Shown in pieces: positions 10,249 to 18,425 of a DNA stretch of 64,000 nt (its first letter is position 1; the number at the start of each line of letters is the position of its first letter). The notes under the pieces are model-generated. The model was not told the DNA's origin. It did no database searches and was given only the letters and a program-made list of their open reading frames with translations. The stretch is from Pseudoalteromonas fuliginea. GTDB taxonomy: Bacteria > Pseudomonadota > Gammaproteobacteria > Enterobacterales > Alteromonadaceae. Made by a program: the position numbers and the translations under genes. The DNA is taken from the NCBI RefSeq assembly GCF_000690055.1, contig NZ_JJNZ01000013.1:43035-107034 (forward strand), given 5' to 3'.

Positions 10249-11539
10249 GGAATTAATACCTAATGAGTGGGAGGTTAAAACACTTGGAGAACTCGCACAC
10301 TATATAAATGGATATGCTTTCAAACCAGAAGACTGGAGCAAAGAAGGTATAAAAATAATTCGCATTGAACAGTTAAATAAACCAACTGGTTCATATGATT
10401 ATTTCAATGGAATTATTCCCCAAAAAAATGCTATTACGAATGGTGATTTGATTTTTTCTTGGAGTGCCACACTAAAGGTAATTATCTGGCAATATGGCAA
10501 CGCAGTATTAAATCAACATTTATTTAAAGTTATCCCATTCAAAGATTGCGATAAATTATTTTTATTTTACCTACTAGATTTTTATATGGATGAGCTATCA
10601 GGATCATCCCACGGCTCAACAATGAAGCATATAAAAAGAGGTGATATAGATTTATTCAAAGTTATTATTCCAATACAAAAGCACCAACAACAAAAAATCG
10701 CGAAAGTACTATCAACCATAGACAACCAAATAGAGCAAACTCAAGCCTTAATTGAAAAGTACACGGCGATTAAACAAGGGTTAATGTCGGACTTATTTAG
10801 CCGTGGTATTGATATTAACACCGGCAAACTACGCCCAAGTTACCAACAAGCCCCAGAGCTTTATTGGGAGAGTGAGTTGGGGTGGATACCGAATGGTTGG
10901 AATGCTCCATTACTTGATAAGTTTGCGAAAAGAAACAGCGGTCATACGCCTGCTAAGACAATTTCAGAATATTGGAATGGTGGAGTTAAATGGGTTTCAT
11001 TAGCAGACTCTAACAAGCTAGATAAATTGTATATTACAGCTACTAGGTTTGAAGTCAGTCAATTAGGAATTCAAAACTCTTCAGCGATTGAACTTCCTAA
11101 AGGGACTGTGATTTTATCGCGTGATGCAGGTATAGGAAAAAGTGCAATTTTGGCAAAAAGAATGGCTGTAAGTCAGCATTTTATGGCATGGACATGTAAT
11201 AAATCATCTAGCAACCTTTTTCTATATTATTGGTTGCAAAATATGAAGCCAGTTTTTGAACAAGTTGCTATGGGAAGTACAATTCCAACTATAGGTTTAG
11301 ATTTCTTTAAAAGATTACAAATTGCTTGTCCTGATAATATTGAGGAGCAGAAAAATATAGGATTAAAGCTGAAAGAATTAGATTTATTAATTTTTAAATT
11401 TAAAAACGAAAAACAGAAATCACAATCCCAAAAACAAGGCCTCATGCAAGATTTGTTAACCGGTAAAAAGCTGGTGGATAACTTGCCTGATAGCATCTTA
11501 ACGTCAACGTCATCCTCTCAAGAAGTAGCACAATTATAA
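10241..11539 (+). CDS. hsdS: Type I restriction-modification system, specificity subunit HsdS
   Basis: The 432-residue protein shows the two-fold layout of HsdS: a target-recognition domain after [12 protein letters not shown], a central helical spacer ([19 protein letters not shown], followed by [12 protein letters not shown]), a second domain after [14 protein letters not shown], and a C-terminal helix ending [13 protein letters not shown] that repeats the first spacer. The two recognition domains read the two halves of a bipartite DNA site; the site itself cannot be predicted by eye. The ATG overlaps the hsdM stop (ATGAATAA). Both domains appear intact, with no invertible or duplicate hsdS copy nearby. 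Confidence 0.93.
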   Translation: MNKELIPNEWEVKTLGELAHYINGYAFKPEDWSKEGIKIIRIEQLNKPTGSYDYFNGIIPQKNAITNGDLIFSWSATLKVIIWQYGNAVLNQHLFKVIPFKDCDKLFLFYLLDFYMDELSGSSHGSTMKHIKRGDIDLFKVIIPIQKHQQQKIAKVLSTIDNQIEQTQALIEKYTAIKQGLMSDLFSRGIDINTGKLRPSYQQAPELYWESELGWIPNGWNAPLLDKFAKRNSGHTPAKTISEYWNGGVKWVSLADSNKLDKLYITATRFEVSQLGIQNSSAIELPKGTVILSRDAGIGKSAILAKRMAVSQHFMAWTCNKSSSNLFLYYWLQNMKPVFEQVAMGSTIPTIGLDFFKRLQIACPDNIEEQKNIGLKLKELDLLIFKFKNEKQKSQSQKQGLMQDLLTGKKLVDNLPDSILTSTSSSQEVAQL

Positions 11540-11548
11540 GGAAAGCCT

Positions 11549-14500
11549 GTGTCTGAATATCAGTTTGTCGAAAAACCATTATTAGCCCAATTAAAGTCAT
11601 TGGGCTGGAAGGTATTAGATTTAGGGGAAGGTATTCCACAAGATCCTGCCACTAGCTTGCGTGATGATTTTCGGGAAACGGTGATAAAAGCCTTGTTTGT
11701 GCAAGCGGTTTATCGGCTAAACCTGATAGCAGAAGGTGAACATAAAGGTAAACCTTGGTTAACGGATGAACAGTTAAACACCATATACGATGACTTTACC
11801 CGTTTGGGCAGCGACAAACTGCTGGCCGCTAATCAACAGTTTTTAACTTGGCTGTCGGATTATAAAGTAGATAAAAACCATGTCACGGGAGAGAACAACC
11901 CGCGCGTTACCATTATTAATTTTGACCACTGGCAAGCCAATAGCTTGTACGCCATAAACCAATTTAGAATAGACACACCGGGCAGCAGTAAAAAACAGAT
12001 CCGCCCTGATATTGTGTTATTTGTGAATGGCTTACCTTTGGTGGTGATTGAATGCAAACTCCCCGATGCCACCAGCGCCAACCCGATTTATGAAGGCATA
12101 GAGCAGTTACGCCGTTATGCGGATTTGCGTGAACCCGCTCATAGCGTTAACAGAGAAGGCGAACCTAAGCTTTTTTATACCAACCAGTTAATGATCAGCA
12201 CCTGCGGTGAACACGCAAAATACGGCACTATTACCTCGAAACAAGAACATTATTTTGATTGGAAATTAGAAGAAGCAGAACAGCGTAAATTAACGGCTCA
12301 GCAAGCCTTAGTCGAAGGCATGTTACACCCTGTTCAGTTGCTTGATATTACTAAAAATTTCACCTTGTTTATGGGCACTGCGGGCAAACAAGTTAAAGTG
12401 ATTTGCCGTTACCAGCAATATCGAGCGGTGAATAAAATTATTGCGCGCATGCACCAAGGCGAAACCGGTTTAGAGCGCTCTGGCGTGGTATGGCACACCC
12501 AAGGCAGTGGTAAAAGCTTAACCATGGTGTTTTTAGTGCGTAAATTACGTACCGATAAAGCCTTGCAGCAATATAAAGTATTAATGGTTAATGACAGACG
12601 GGACTTAGAAGACCAACTGGGTAATACCGCCATATTAACCGGTGAATACATCACTAAAATCACCACACTGGCTCAAGCAAAAACGGAACTAGCCAAAAGC
12701 AGCTCTAATTTAAATTTAGTGATGATGCACAAGTTTAGAGAAGACGCCGCGAAACACTTGCCACCAGCCGTTAGAAAACAACTGGCGCGACTAGAAGACA
12801 AAGGCGAATACGATGCTGAATTAGACATTCAGTTGTTTAAGCCTTTTGACGTGATTAATAACGACCAGCGCATTCTCATTTTAGTGGATGAAGCCCACCG
12901 GACTCAGCGTGGTGGTAAAGACAAACCGAGTTTGTCTGATAATTTAATGGATGCGTTTCCACAAGCAACGCGTATTGCTTTTACGGGTACACCGTTAATT
13001 GCAGAACACCATAAAGAACCCACATGGAAACGCTTTGGCATTGACCAAGAGTCGGCTTACATCGACAAATATAAACTCAAAGATGCCGTCAGTGACGGGG
13101 CTACTTTACCGATTATTTATGAAGGTAAAACCGCAGATAGCGCCCTTGAAAATAAATCGGAATTTGATCGCAAATTTGAAGATTTATTTAAAGAACGCAG
13201 CGATGAAGAGTTACTTGAAATTCGCAAAAAATACGGTGCAGAAGGCGATATTTTAGAAGCTGAAAAGCGGATAAAAGCCATTACTCAAGATATTGTGGAG
13301 CATTATACGAGTCGCATATTGCCAGCCGGCCTTAAAGCACAAATTGTCTGTTCAACCAGACAGGCGGCGATTTATTACCAAGACTATTTTAAGTTGGCAT
13401 TGGATACGCTAATTGTACAAAAGCAGCAAGCGGCAACCAGTGATACCGAGATTGAGCAACTTAATTTATTAAAGTTTGTTAAAACCGCTGTCATTATTTC
13501 ATCAGGGGATAATAATGAAAGTGCCGCCCAGCTAGCGGTAAGGCAATATAGCTCAGAGCATAATGCGATTGAGAATTTTAAGCGCCCCATTGATTTTACT
13601 GAACCGGATACCGGCATTTGTATTTTGATTGTGTGTGACATGCTGCTAACTGGCTTTGATGCACCCATTGAACAGGTTATGTATATAGACAAGAAAGTAA
13701 AAGAGCATAACTTATTGCAGACCATTGCGCGGGTAAACCGAACTTACCCAAACAAAACCCATGGCTTTATTGTAGATTATATTGGTTTAACCAATGCGTT
13801 AGACGATGCCTTAAAACTCTATAACTCGGATGATCAAGCCGATATTCGCTCAGAACTAGGTAGCATTGAAGATGAAGAGCCTGTTTTAGCCCAGCGTTAC
13901 CAACGTGTTTTACAGTTATTCATTGAGAACAAAGTCAAAGATATTGAATTGCTGGTTACACAGCAACTCGACAGCGAACGCCATTATAAAATACAAACCG
14001 ATGCCATTGACTGCTTAGACGACATTAGATTACGTGAGCAATTTACGGTTTTTTATAAGAAGTTTCTACAAAGCATGGATGTAATTGTGCCGCATCCACA
14101 AGCTGACAAGTACAAAATCCCTATGTACCAGTTTGCTCGCCTTCAGCAGTTAGCCAAATTACGATACCGAGATGACAGCCTTAACTTTTTTGGTGTCGGC
14201 GCTAAAATTCGTCAGTTAACCAATGAACATTTAATTAGTTTAGGTATTAATCCGACCATAGCACCGGTTGATTTATTAAGTGATCAGTTTGAAAGTAATA
14301 TAAAGACTCGTGTTGTAGCAGAAGATAAAAAATCGACAGCCAGTGAAATGGAACACGCTATTCGTAAACACTTAAAAGTGGAAATGGATAGTGATCCCGT
14401 TTTTTATAAAAAAATGAGCGACAAGTTAGAAGAGGTTATTCGTAAACATGCCGGTAACTGGGAGCAAATGGCACTGTTATTAGGAGATTTACGTGTTGAA

Positions 14501-15574
14501 GTGATAAAAGGACGCGGCCCAAGTGCAGGCCAAGATGAACCCTTTTTTGATTTAATTACTGATCTTGCCTTTAAAGAGGGCGGTTTAGCCGAGCACATTG
14601 AAGAAGTGCAGGCGATTAGTAAAAATGTTGTTGAAGATATTATTGATAACATTAATGGGATGAATTTTTGGGATAGAGAAGACGAGCTTGTTAAGCCGTT
14701 GCGTCAAAAATTACGCGAGCATTTTATTTTAAGTGATGTACCACAGCTTGAAGAACATGCTGAACTACTCGCCACTGAAATTTTAAGTTTAGCTAAAAAG
14801 CGCGATCAAAAAATAAAAGAGTTTATTGATTTGCCTAGCATGAACAGCGATTCTCACATTGATTGGGAAAGTTTAAAAACCCATGTAAACGGCACCGATT
14901 TATACTTTGTTGAGGAATTGGCGAAACAAGTTCCTTATATCTCTATTGGCGAATTAAGAGTTAAAACCGATATTGAATATGATGCGCCATACGAGTCTAA
15001 TTATTTAGTCCCTGAAGGTTTTGCTCGTTATGGTATTCATAACGACAAGGTATTAAAAGGCTGTACGGATTTAATACAGCTTTGTAATGAGCATTTGATC
15101 GTTGGTGAGAGCGTTGGTGTAGAGCATATTAAAGAGCTGGATGGTGAGCCAGTTAAACTTTTTTGGGCTATACGCAAAGCCGAGAAAGGCTCTACAGATA
15201 TTACCTTAGAGTTAATTGCTGTTGTTTTTGCTGGCATTGGCATGTATCAAAGTGTTGAACTAATCGGCGTCAGATTGTGGGGGCTTTTACAATGGTCAGT
15301 TAAGACCATTGGCGGATACTTACCTGCGCTGAAAGAAAACAAAAATATTAGAGATCGTATAGAGCCTTATATTGGTGATTCCTTTAATATTTTGGAAACG
15401 AGTGATTCCATTGATAATAATCAACCTCCCGAAGAATCTATAAAAGTAGCTGTTAAAGAAGGTAAAGCACGAGCTAGGCTTCTAAGTGACGGAACTTATA
15501 TATACACACCTGCTATTTGTTCTACAAAAGGAATAACAAAGTCAGTTAAAAAGATAGAAGGCAAAAATGATTGA
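11549..15574 (+). CDS. hsdR: Type I restriction-modification system, restriction subunit HsdR (with C-terminal extension)
   Basis: GTG start at 11549 with an AAGGAAAG site upstream. The product has a PD-(D/E)xK nuclease domain (RPDIVLF...VVIECKLP near residue 166, then QLRRYAD) and a superfamily-2 translocase (Walker A TQGSGKS near 316, VDEAHR near 446, FTGTPL, QTIARVNR). These cut unmethylated DNA after ATP-driven translocation. It is 1341 residues against roughly 1000-1100 for relatives. The usual C-terminal helical domain seems to end near residue 1080 (SLAKKRDQKI). About 255 more residues follow with no motif I recognise. The stop overlaps the next gene by 8 bp. Confidence 0.93.
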   Translation: MSEYQFVEKPLLAQLKSLGWKVLDLGEGIPQDPATSLRDDFRETVIKALFVQAVYRLNLIAEGEHKGKPWLTDEQLNTIYDDFTRLGSDKLLAANQQFLTWLSDYKVDKNHVTGENNPRVTIINFDHWQANSLYAINQFRIDTPGSSKKQIRPDIVLFVNGLPLVVIECKLPDATSANPIYEGIEQLRRYADLREPAHSVNREGEPKLFYTNQLMISTCGEHAKYGTITSKQEHYFDWKLEEAEQRKLTAQQALVEGMLHPVQLLDITKNFTLFMGTAGKQVKVICRYQQYRAVNKIIARMHQGETGLERSGVVWHTQGSGKSLTMVFLVRKLRTDKALQQYKVLMVNDRRDLEDQLGNTAILTGEYITKITTLAQAKTELAKSSSNLNLVMMHKFREDAAKHLPPAVRKQLARLEDKGEYDAELDIQLFKPFDVINNDQRILILVDEAHRTQRGGKDKPSLSDNLMDAFPQATRIAFTGTPLIAEHHKEPTWKRFGIDQESAYIDKYKLKDAVSDGATLPIIYEGKTADSALENKSEFDRKFEDLFKERSDEELLEIRKKYGAEGDILEAEKRIKAITQDIVEHYTSRILPAGLKAQIVCSTRQAAIYYQDYFKLALDTLIVQKQQAATSDTEIEQLNLLKFVKTAVIISSGDNNESAAQLAVRQYSSEHNAIENFKRPIDFTEPDTGICILIVCDMLLTGFDAPIEQVMYIDKKVKEHNLLQTIARVNRTYPNKTHGFIVDYIGLTNALDDALKLYNSDDQADIRSELGSIEDEEPVLAQRYQRVLQLFIENKVKDIELLVTQQLDSERHYKIQTDAIDCLDDIRLREQFTVFYKKFLQSMDVIVPHPQADKYKIPMYQFARLQQLAKLRYRDDSLNFFGVGAKIRQLTNEHLISLGINPTIAPVDLLSDQFESNIKTRVVAEDKKSTASEMEHAIRKHLKVEMDSDPVFYKKMSDKLEEVIRKHAGNWEQMALLLGDLRVEVIKGRGPSAGQDEPFFDLITDLAFKEGGLAEHIEEVQAISKNVVEDIIDNINGMNFWDREDELVKPLRQKLREHFILSDVPQLEEHAELLATEILSLAKKRDQKIKEFIDLPSMNSDSHIDWESLKTHVNGTDLYFVEELAKQVPYISIGELRVKTDIEYDAPYESNYLVPEGFARYGIHNDKVLKGCTDLIQLCNEHLIVGESVGVEHIKELDGEPVKLFWAIRKAEKGSTDITLELIAVVFAGIGMYQSVELIGVRLWGLLQWSVKTIGGYLPALKENKNIRDRIEPYIGDSFNILETSDSIDNNQPPEESIKVAVKEGKARARLLSDGTYIYTPAICSTKGITKSVKKIEGKND

Positions 15575-16259
15575 AGCGCTTAAGTATAAAGATATAAATT
15601 ACTCGTTAAAAAAGAGTGATCGCAAAACTATCAGCATTTTTATCGAGCGTGATGGTTCGGTGAACATTTTAGCACCTGCACCTTACCAGTTAGAAAAAAT
15701 AGAAGAAGTTATAGAAGCAAAACGCAGTTGGATTTACCGAAACCTTGCTGAATGGGAAGACTTAAACCGTACTCAATTACAGCGTGAGTTTGTTAATGGT
15801 GAAGGCTTTATATATTTAGGTCGTAGTTATCGTTTAAGTCTTGAAGAAAACCAAGAAACAGATTTACTGTTGAAACGCGGTCGGTTTTTATTAAGAAGAG
15901 ATAAAATTCATAGAGGCACTGAGATTTTTAAAGCTTTTTATAAACAAAAAGGGCTTAAAAAAATTAAAGAACGCATAGCGTTATATGCTCCTAAAATTGG
16001 AGTGAAAGTTAATAATATAAAAGTACAAGAATTACAAAATCGCTGGGGTTCTTGTAGTGCTGAAGGTAATCTAAATTTTCATTGGAAATGCTTAATGGCA
16101 CCCGTTTCAGTACTCGATTACATTGTTGTTCATGAACTTACGCATTTACAGCATAGAAACCATGACAGCCACTTTTGGAATACTGTTGATAAAGTCATGC
16201 CGGATTATCACAAGCATATGAAATGGCTTAAACATAATGGTGCGGACATGAGTTTATAA
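15567..16259 (+). CDS. YgjP-like zinc metallopeptidase (DUF45/SprT-like)
   Basis: The 230-residue protein has the family block RWGSCSAEGNLNFHWK, the zinc-binding HELTHLQHRNHD (HExxH) and the closing W-x-x-V-x-x-x-M-P-D-Y. DUF45/YgjP genes are frequently found directly after hsdR in type I systems; their role there is not established, and proteolytic control of HsdR is one suggestion. The ATG overlaps the hsdR stop (ATGATTGA), so it belongs to the same operon and is probably translated by coupling. No membrane segment is seen, so it is cytoplasmic. Confidence 0.88.
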   Translation: MIEALKYKDINYSLKKSDRKTISIFIERDGSVNILAPAPYQLEKIEEVIEAKRSWIYRNLAEWEDLNRTQLQREFVNGEGFIYLGRSYRLSLEENQETDLLLKRGRFLLRRDKIHRGTEIFKAFYKQKGLKKIKERIALYAPKIGVKVNNIKVQELQNRWGSCSAEGNLNFHWKCLMAPVSVLDYIVVHELTHLQHRNHDSHFWNTVDKVMPDYHKHMKWLKHNGADMSL

Positions 16260-16303
16260 ACAAGTTTCTGTACTTAGTAGGTTTTAATTATAGGGCGGCT
16301 AGT

Positions 16304-17116
16304 TTGTTAAAAAATCTCGGAAAATCTATTTTTTGCTCACTTTTCATATCTACTAGTACTTTAGCTGGACTGGCTAAAGTTCAAGTAAATGGCTTTGACG
16401 TTGAATACGAGCTAGCAGGTAAAGGTAAACATACTATTTTACTTGAAGCGGGCGGTTCTGCTGGTTTAAGTGACTGGGTTCCGGTTTTTGAATCACTTAC
16501 CAAGCACGCTAAAGTTATACGGTATTCTCGTATTGGTAATGGCGGTTCTGCACAAATAAAGAAAAACTATAGCTCAGAAGAATATGCAGCTGAGGCTTTG
16601 TTATTACTCAAAACACTGAAAATAGAAGAGCCAGTTGTGTATGTTGCGCACTCTTATGGTGCTTATATTGCGCGTGTATTTGCTGCAACATACCCTAATA
16701 ATATTAAAGCATTAATGTTAATTGAGCCTGCATCAGAGCACGATGTAGATATTATGCGCGCGATTGACTTGCCTCGTGCTGAAAAAGAAATTGCTGCAAT
16801 AAAGCTCGACGATATGAAAAATGGAATGTCAAATCAGTATTTAGATTTTTGGGCAAAACGCCCACTATCTGATTATCCACAAATTGCTGACATACCCGTG
16901 ACAGTAATTGCCTCAGTTAAAAAATATAAAAAGCCATCGGTATTATTTTTTACCGACAAAGCGCGTGAAATGTGGGGCGATTTACACTCAAAGTGGGCTA
17001 ATGCATTTCCTCAAGGTGAAATAGTAATAACAGATAAAAGCTATCACTACCCGCAAAATGATGAGCCAGAAATGGTTGTAGCCCAAGTAGTTAAGTTACT
17101 TGAGCGCACTAAATAA
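16304..17116 (+). CDS. Secreted alpha/beta hydrolase
   Basis: TTG start at 16304. The first 22 residues form a signal peptide (hydrophobic CSLFISTSTLAGLA core). The rest is an alpha/beta-hydrolase fold: oxyanion-side LLEAGGSAGLSDW, nucleophile elbow VAHSYGAY, and a late His in KSYHYPQND. The substrate is unknown; family members include esterases, lipases and peptidases. It follows the restriction operon by 44 bp with no terminator seen, so some read-through is possible, but a periplasmic enzyme is unlikely to belong functionally to that operon. Confidence 0.75.
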   Translation: MLKNLGKSIFCSLFISTSTLAGLAKVQVNGFDVEYELAGKGKHTILLEAGGSAGLSDWVPVFESLTKHAKVIRYSRIGNGGSAQIKKNYSSEEYAAEALLLLKTLKIEEPVVYVAHSYGAYIARVFAATYPNNIKALMLIEPASEHDVDIMRAIDLPRAEKEIAAIKLDDMKNGMSNQYLDFWAKRPLSDYPQIADIPVTVIASVKKYKKPSVLFFTDKAREMWGDLHSKWANAFPQGEIVITDKSYHYPQNDEPEMVVAQVVKLLERTK

Positions 17117-17304
17117 GGTGTGGGTTTGGTTGCGAATTATATAAATATCAATTGACGTAAATTAGTGGTTCGGCATTAGACTAAAGTCTATAGATTAATT
17201 TTCTTCACTTATTAGGTTTGTTTTAATCGTTTGTCGTTTTTGTGTTAATTCTCTAAAGTTCAGTTGTCGGCAACAAGCACGGCTTAACCAACAGGACTAC
17301 GACC

Positions 17305-17712
17305 ATGAAACTTACTCTTATCAAAACTATCGCTCTTAGCTCACTACTTACATGTTCAGCTGCTGCAGTAGCTGATGCAAGTGATTACAAATTAATGGTT
17401 ATTGAAGCTGCCACAGCGCCACAGCCACTTGAGCAATCATTTAACAGCTGTGCATTGAATGTTAAGTCAAAAAATTATGCAGAAGCTGAAACAATTTGTA
17501 CACAAGCAATCGCGCTTTTAAAAGACGCAGATGGCCCTAAATTTAAAGTACGTCAACTTACATCGTTTGCATTAAGTAATCGTGGTGTTGCACGTTTAAA
17601 AGCGAACAACGACACTGCTGGCCTTGCTGATTTATACGAAGCAAACCAAATGTCTACAAGTACAATGGTATCGCACAACTTAACTCGCGCTAAAGAAGAT
17701 CTTTCTTTATAA
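17305..17712 (+). CDS. Small exported TPR-like protein of unknown function
   Basis: A 135-residue protein with a clear signal peptide (KLTLIKTIALSSLLTCSAAAVADA) and an SD AGGA 8 nt before the ATG. The mature part has two cysteines (SCALNV, ETICTQA), probably a disulfide, and a TPR-like helical pattern (NYAEAETICTQAIALL, then SNRGVARLKANNDTAGLADL). I do not recognise a named family. Closed by its own terminator, it is a single-gene unit in the periplasm. Confidence 0.7.
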   Translation: MKLTLIKTIALSSLLTCSAAAVADASDYKLMVIEAATAPQPLEQSFNSCALNVKSKNYAEAETICTQAIALLKDADGPKFKVRQLTSFALSNRGVARLKANNDTAGLADLYEANQMSTSTMVSHNLTRAKEDLSL

Positions 17713-17763
17713 GATTTATTAATAAAGTGCTTACTAAAGCATGATATAAAATAGCGACAGTAC

Positions 17764-17803
17764 AAAAAAGCCATGTTAGGTTTACTCCTAACATGGCTTT
17801 TTT
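17764..17803 (+). terminator. Rho-independent terminator after the TPR-like gene
   Basis: AAAAAAGCCATGTTAGG, a TTTACT loop and CCTAACATGGCTTTTTT form a near-perfect 17-bp stem with flanking A and T runs, usable in both directions. Its core strongly resembles the terminator at 18190. Confidence 0.88.
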
Positions 17804-17970
17804 GCGTTTTTCGGGTATTACCATACGAGATTGAATGATGCCTAAGTTAGATCAACACGCTCTAAATTAAACCAATAAACATTGGCTATATTAGATATTT
17901 TACATGTAATAGACCACAGTTTTAGCATAGATAAAAACCGAGTTTAACGCATTTACACTGTTTTTTAATT

Positions 17971-18081
17971 TGGCGTAAATACAAAACCACAGATAACGTA
18001 TGTATTACGAAAACAATTGAAGGGCAATGGGTTAGAGATACTCGCCGAGAAGATGGAACAATGCGAATAGTTTCTCCTTAA
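17971..18081 (+). pseudogene. Possible C-terminal remnant of an open frame
   Basis: The 713-bp stretch between 17712 and 18426 has no complete gene. Within it the frame ending TAA at 18079-18081 reads ...WRKYKTTDNVCITKTIEGQ and then WVRDTRREDGTMRIVSP, a protein-like composition with no good start upstream, and it is followed about 110 bp later by a terminator. It could be the tail of a deleted gene or chance. I see no homology I can name. Confidence 0.3.
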
Positions 18082-18189
18082 AGTATGAATGTTAATTATT
18101 TATGCTAATTAACCTGAACTCTGGATAATAAATCTATCTCAAGCGGCTATTTTCAGCGCTTTGAATAAAACGACAAAATGTTCAACATT

Positions 18190-18228
18190 AAAAACCACGT
18201 TAGGTTAATACCTACCGTGGTTTTTTTA
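18190..18228 (+). terminator. Rho-independent terminator, look-alike of the one at 17764
   Basis: AAAACCACGTTAGG, loop TTAATA, then CCTACCGTGG and seven T residues. It follows no intact gene; the only coding-like sequence before it is the remnant at 17971-18081. It insulates the ferritin-like gene downstream from anything upstream. Confidence 0.8.
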
Positions 18229-18425
18229 TTTTAACTAAAGGTGCTTATAAATCATGTGGTTATGTTATTTTAATCTCAGCTGTAACGCATGTAATATTGG
18301 TGTAATAGTAAGATTTTATCCCGTACGCTAAAGTATTTTAGAAGGAACATATTTAGAAATACTTAAATGATCCGTGTTTAAGTTTTTAGGGTGTTCGGGG
18401 TATTAATATCTAGGAGAAAACTACA

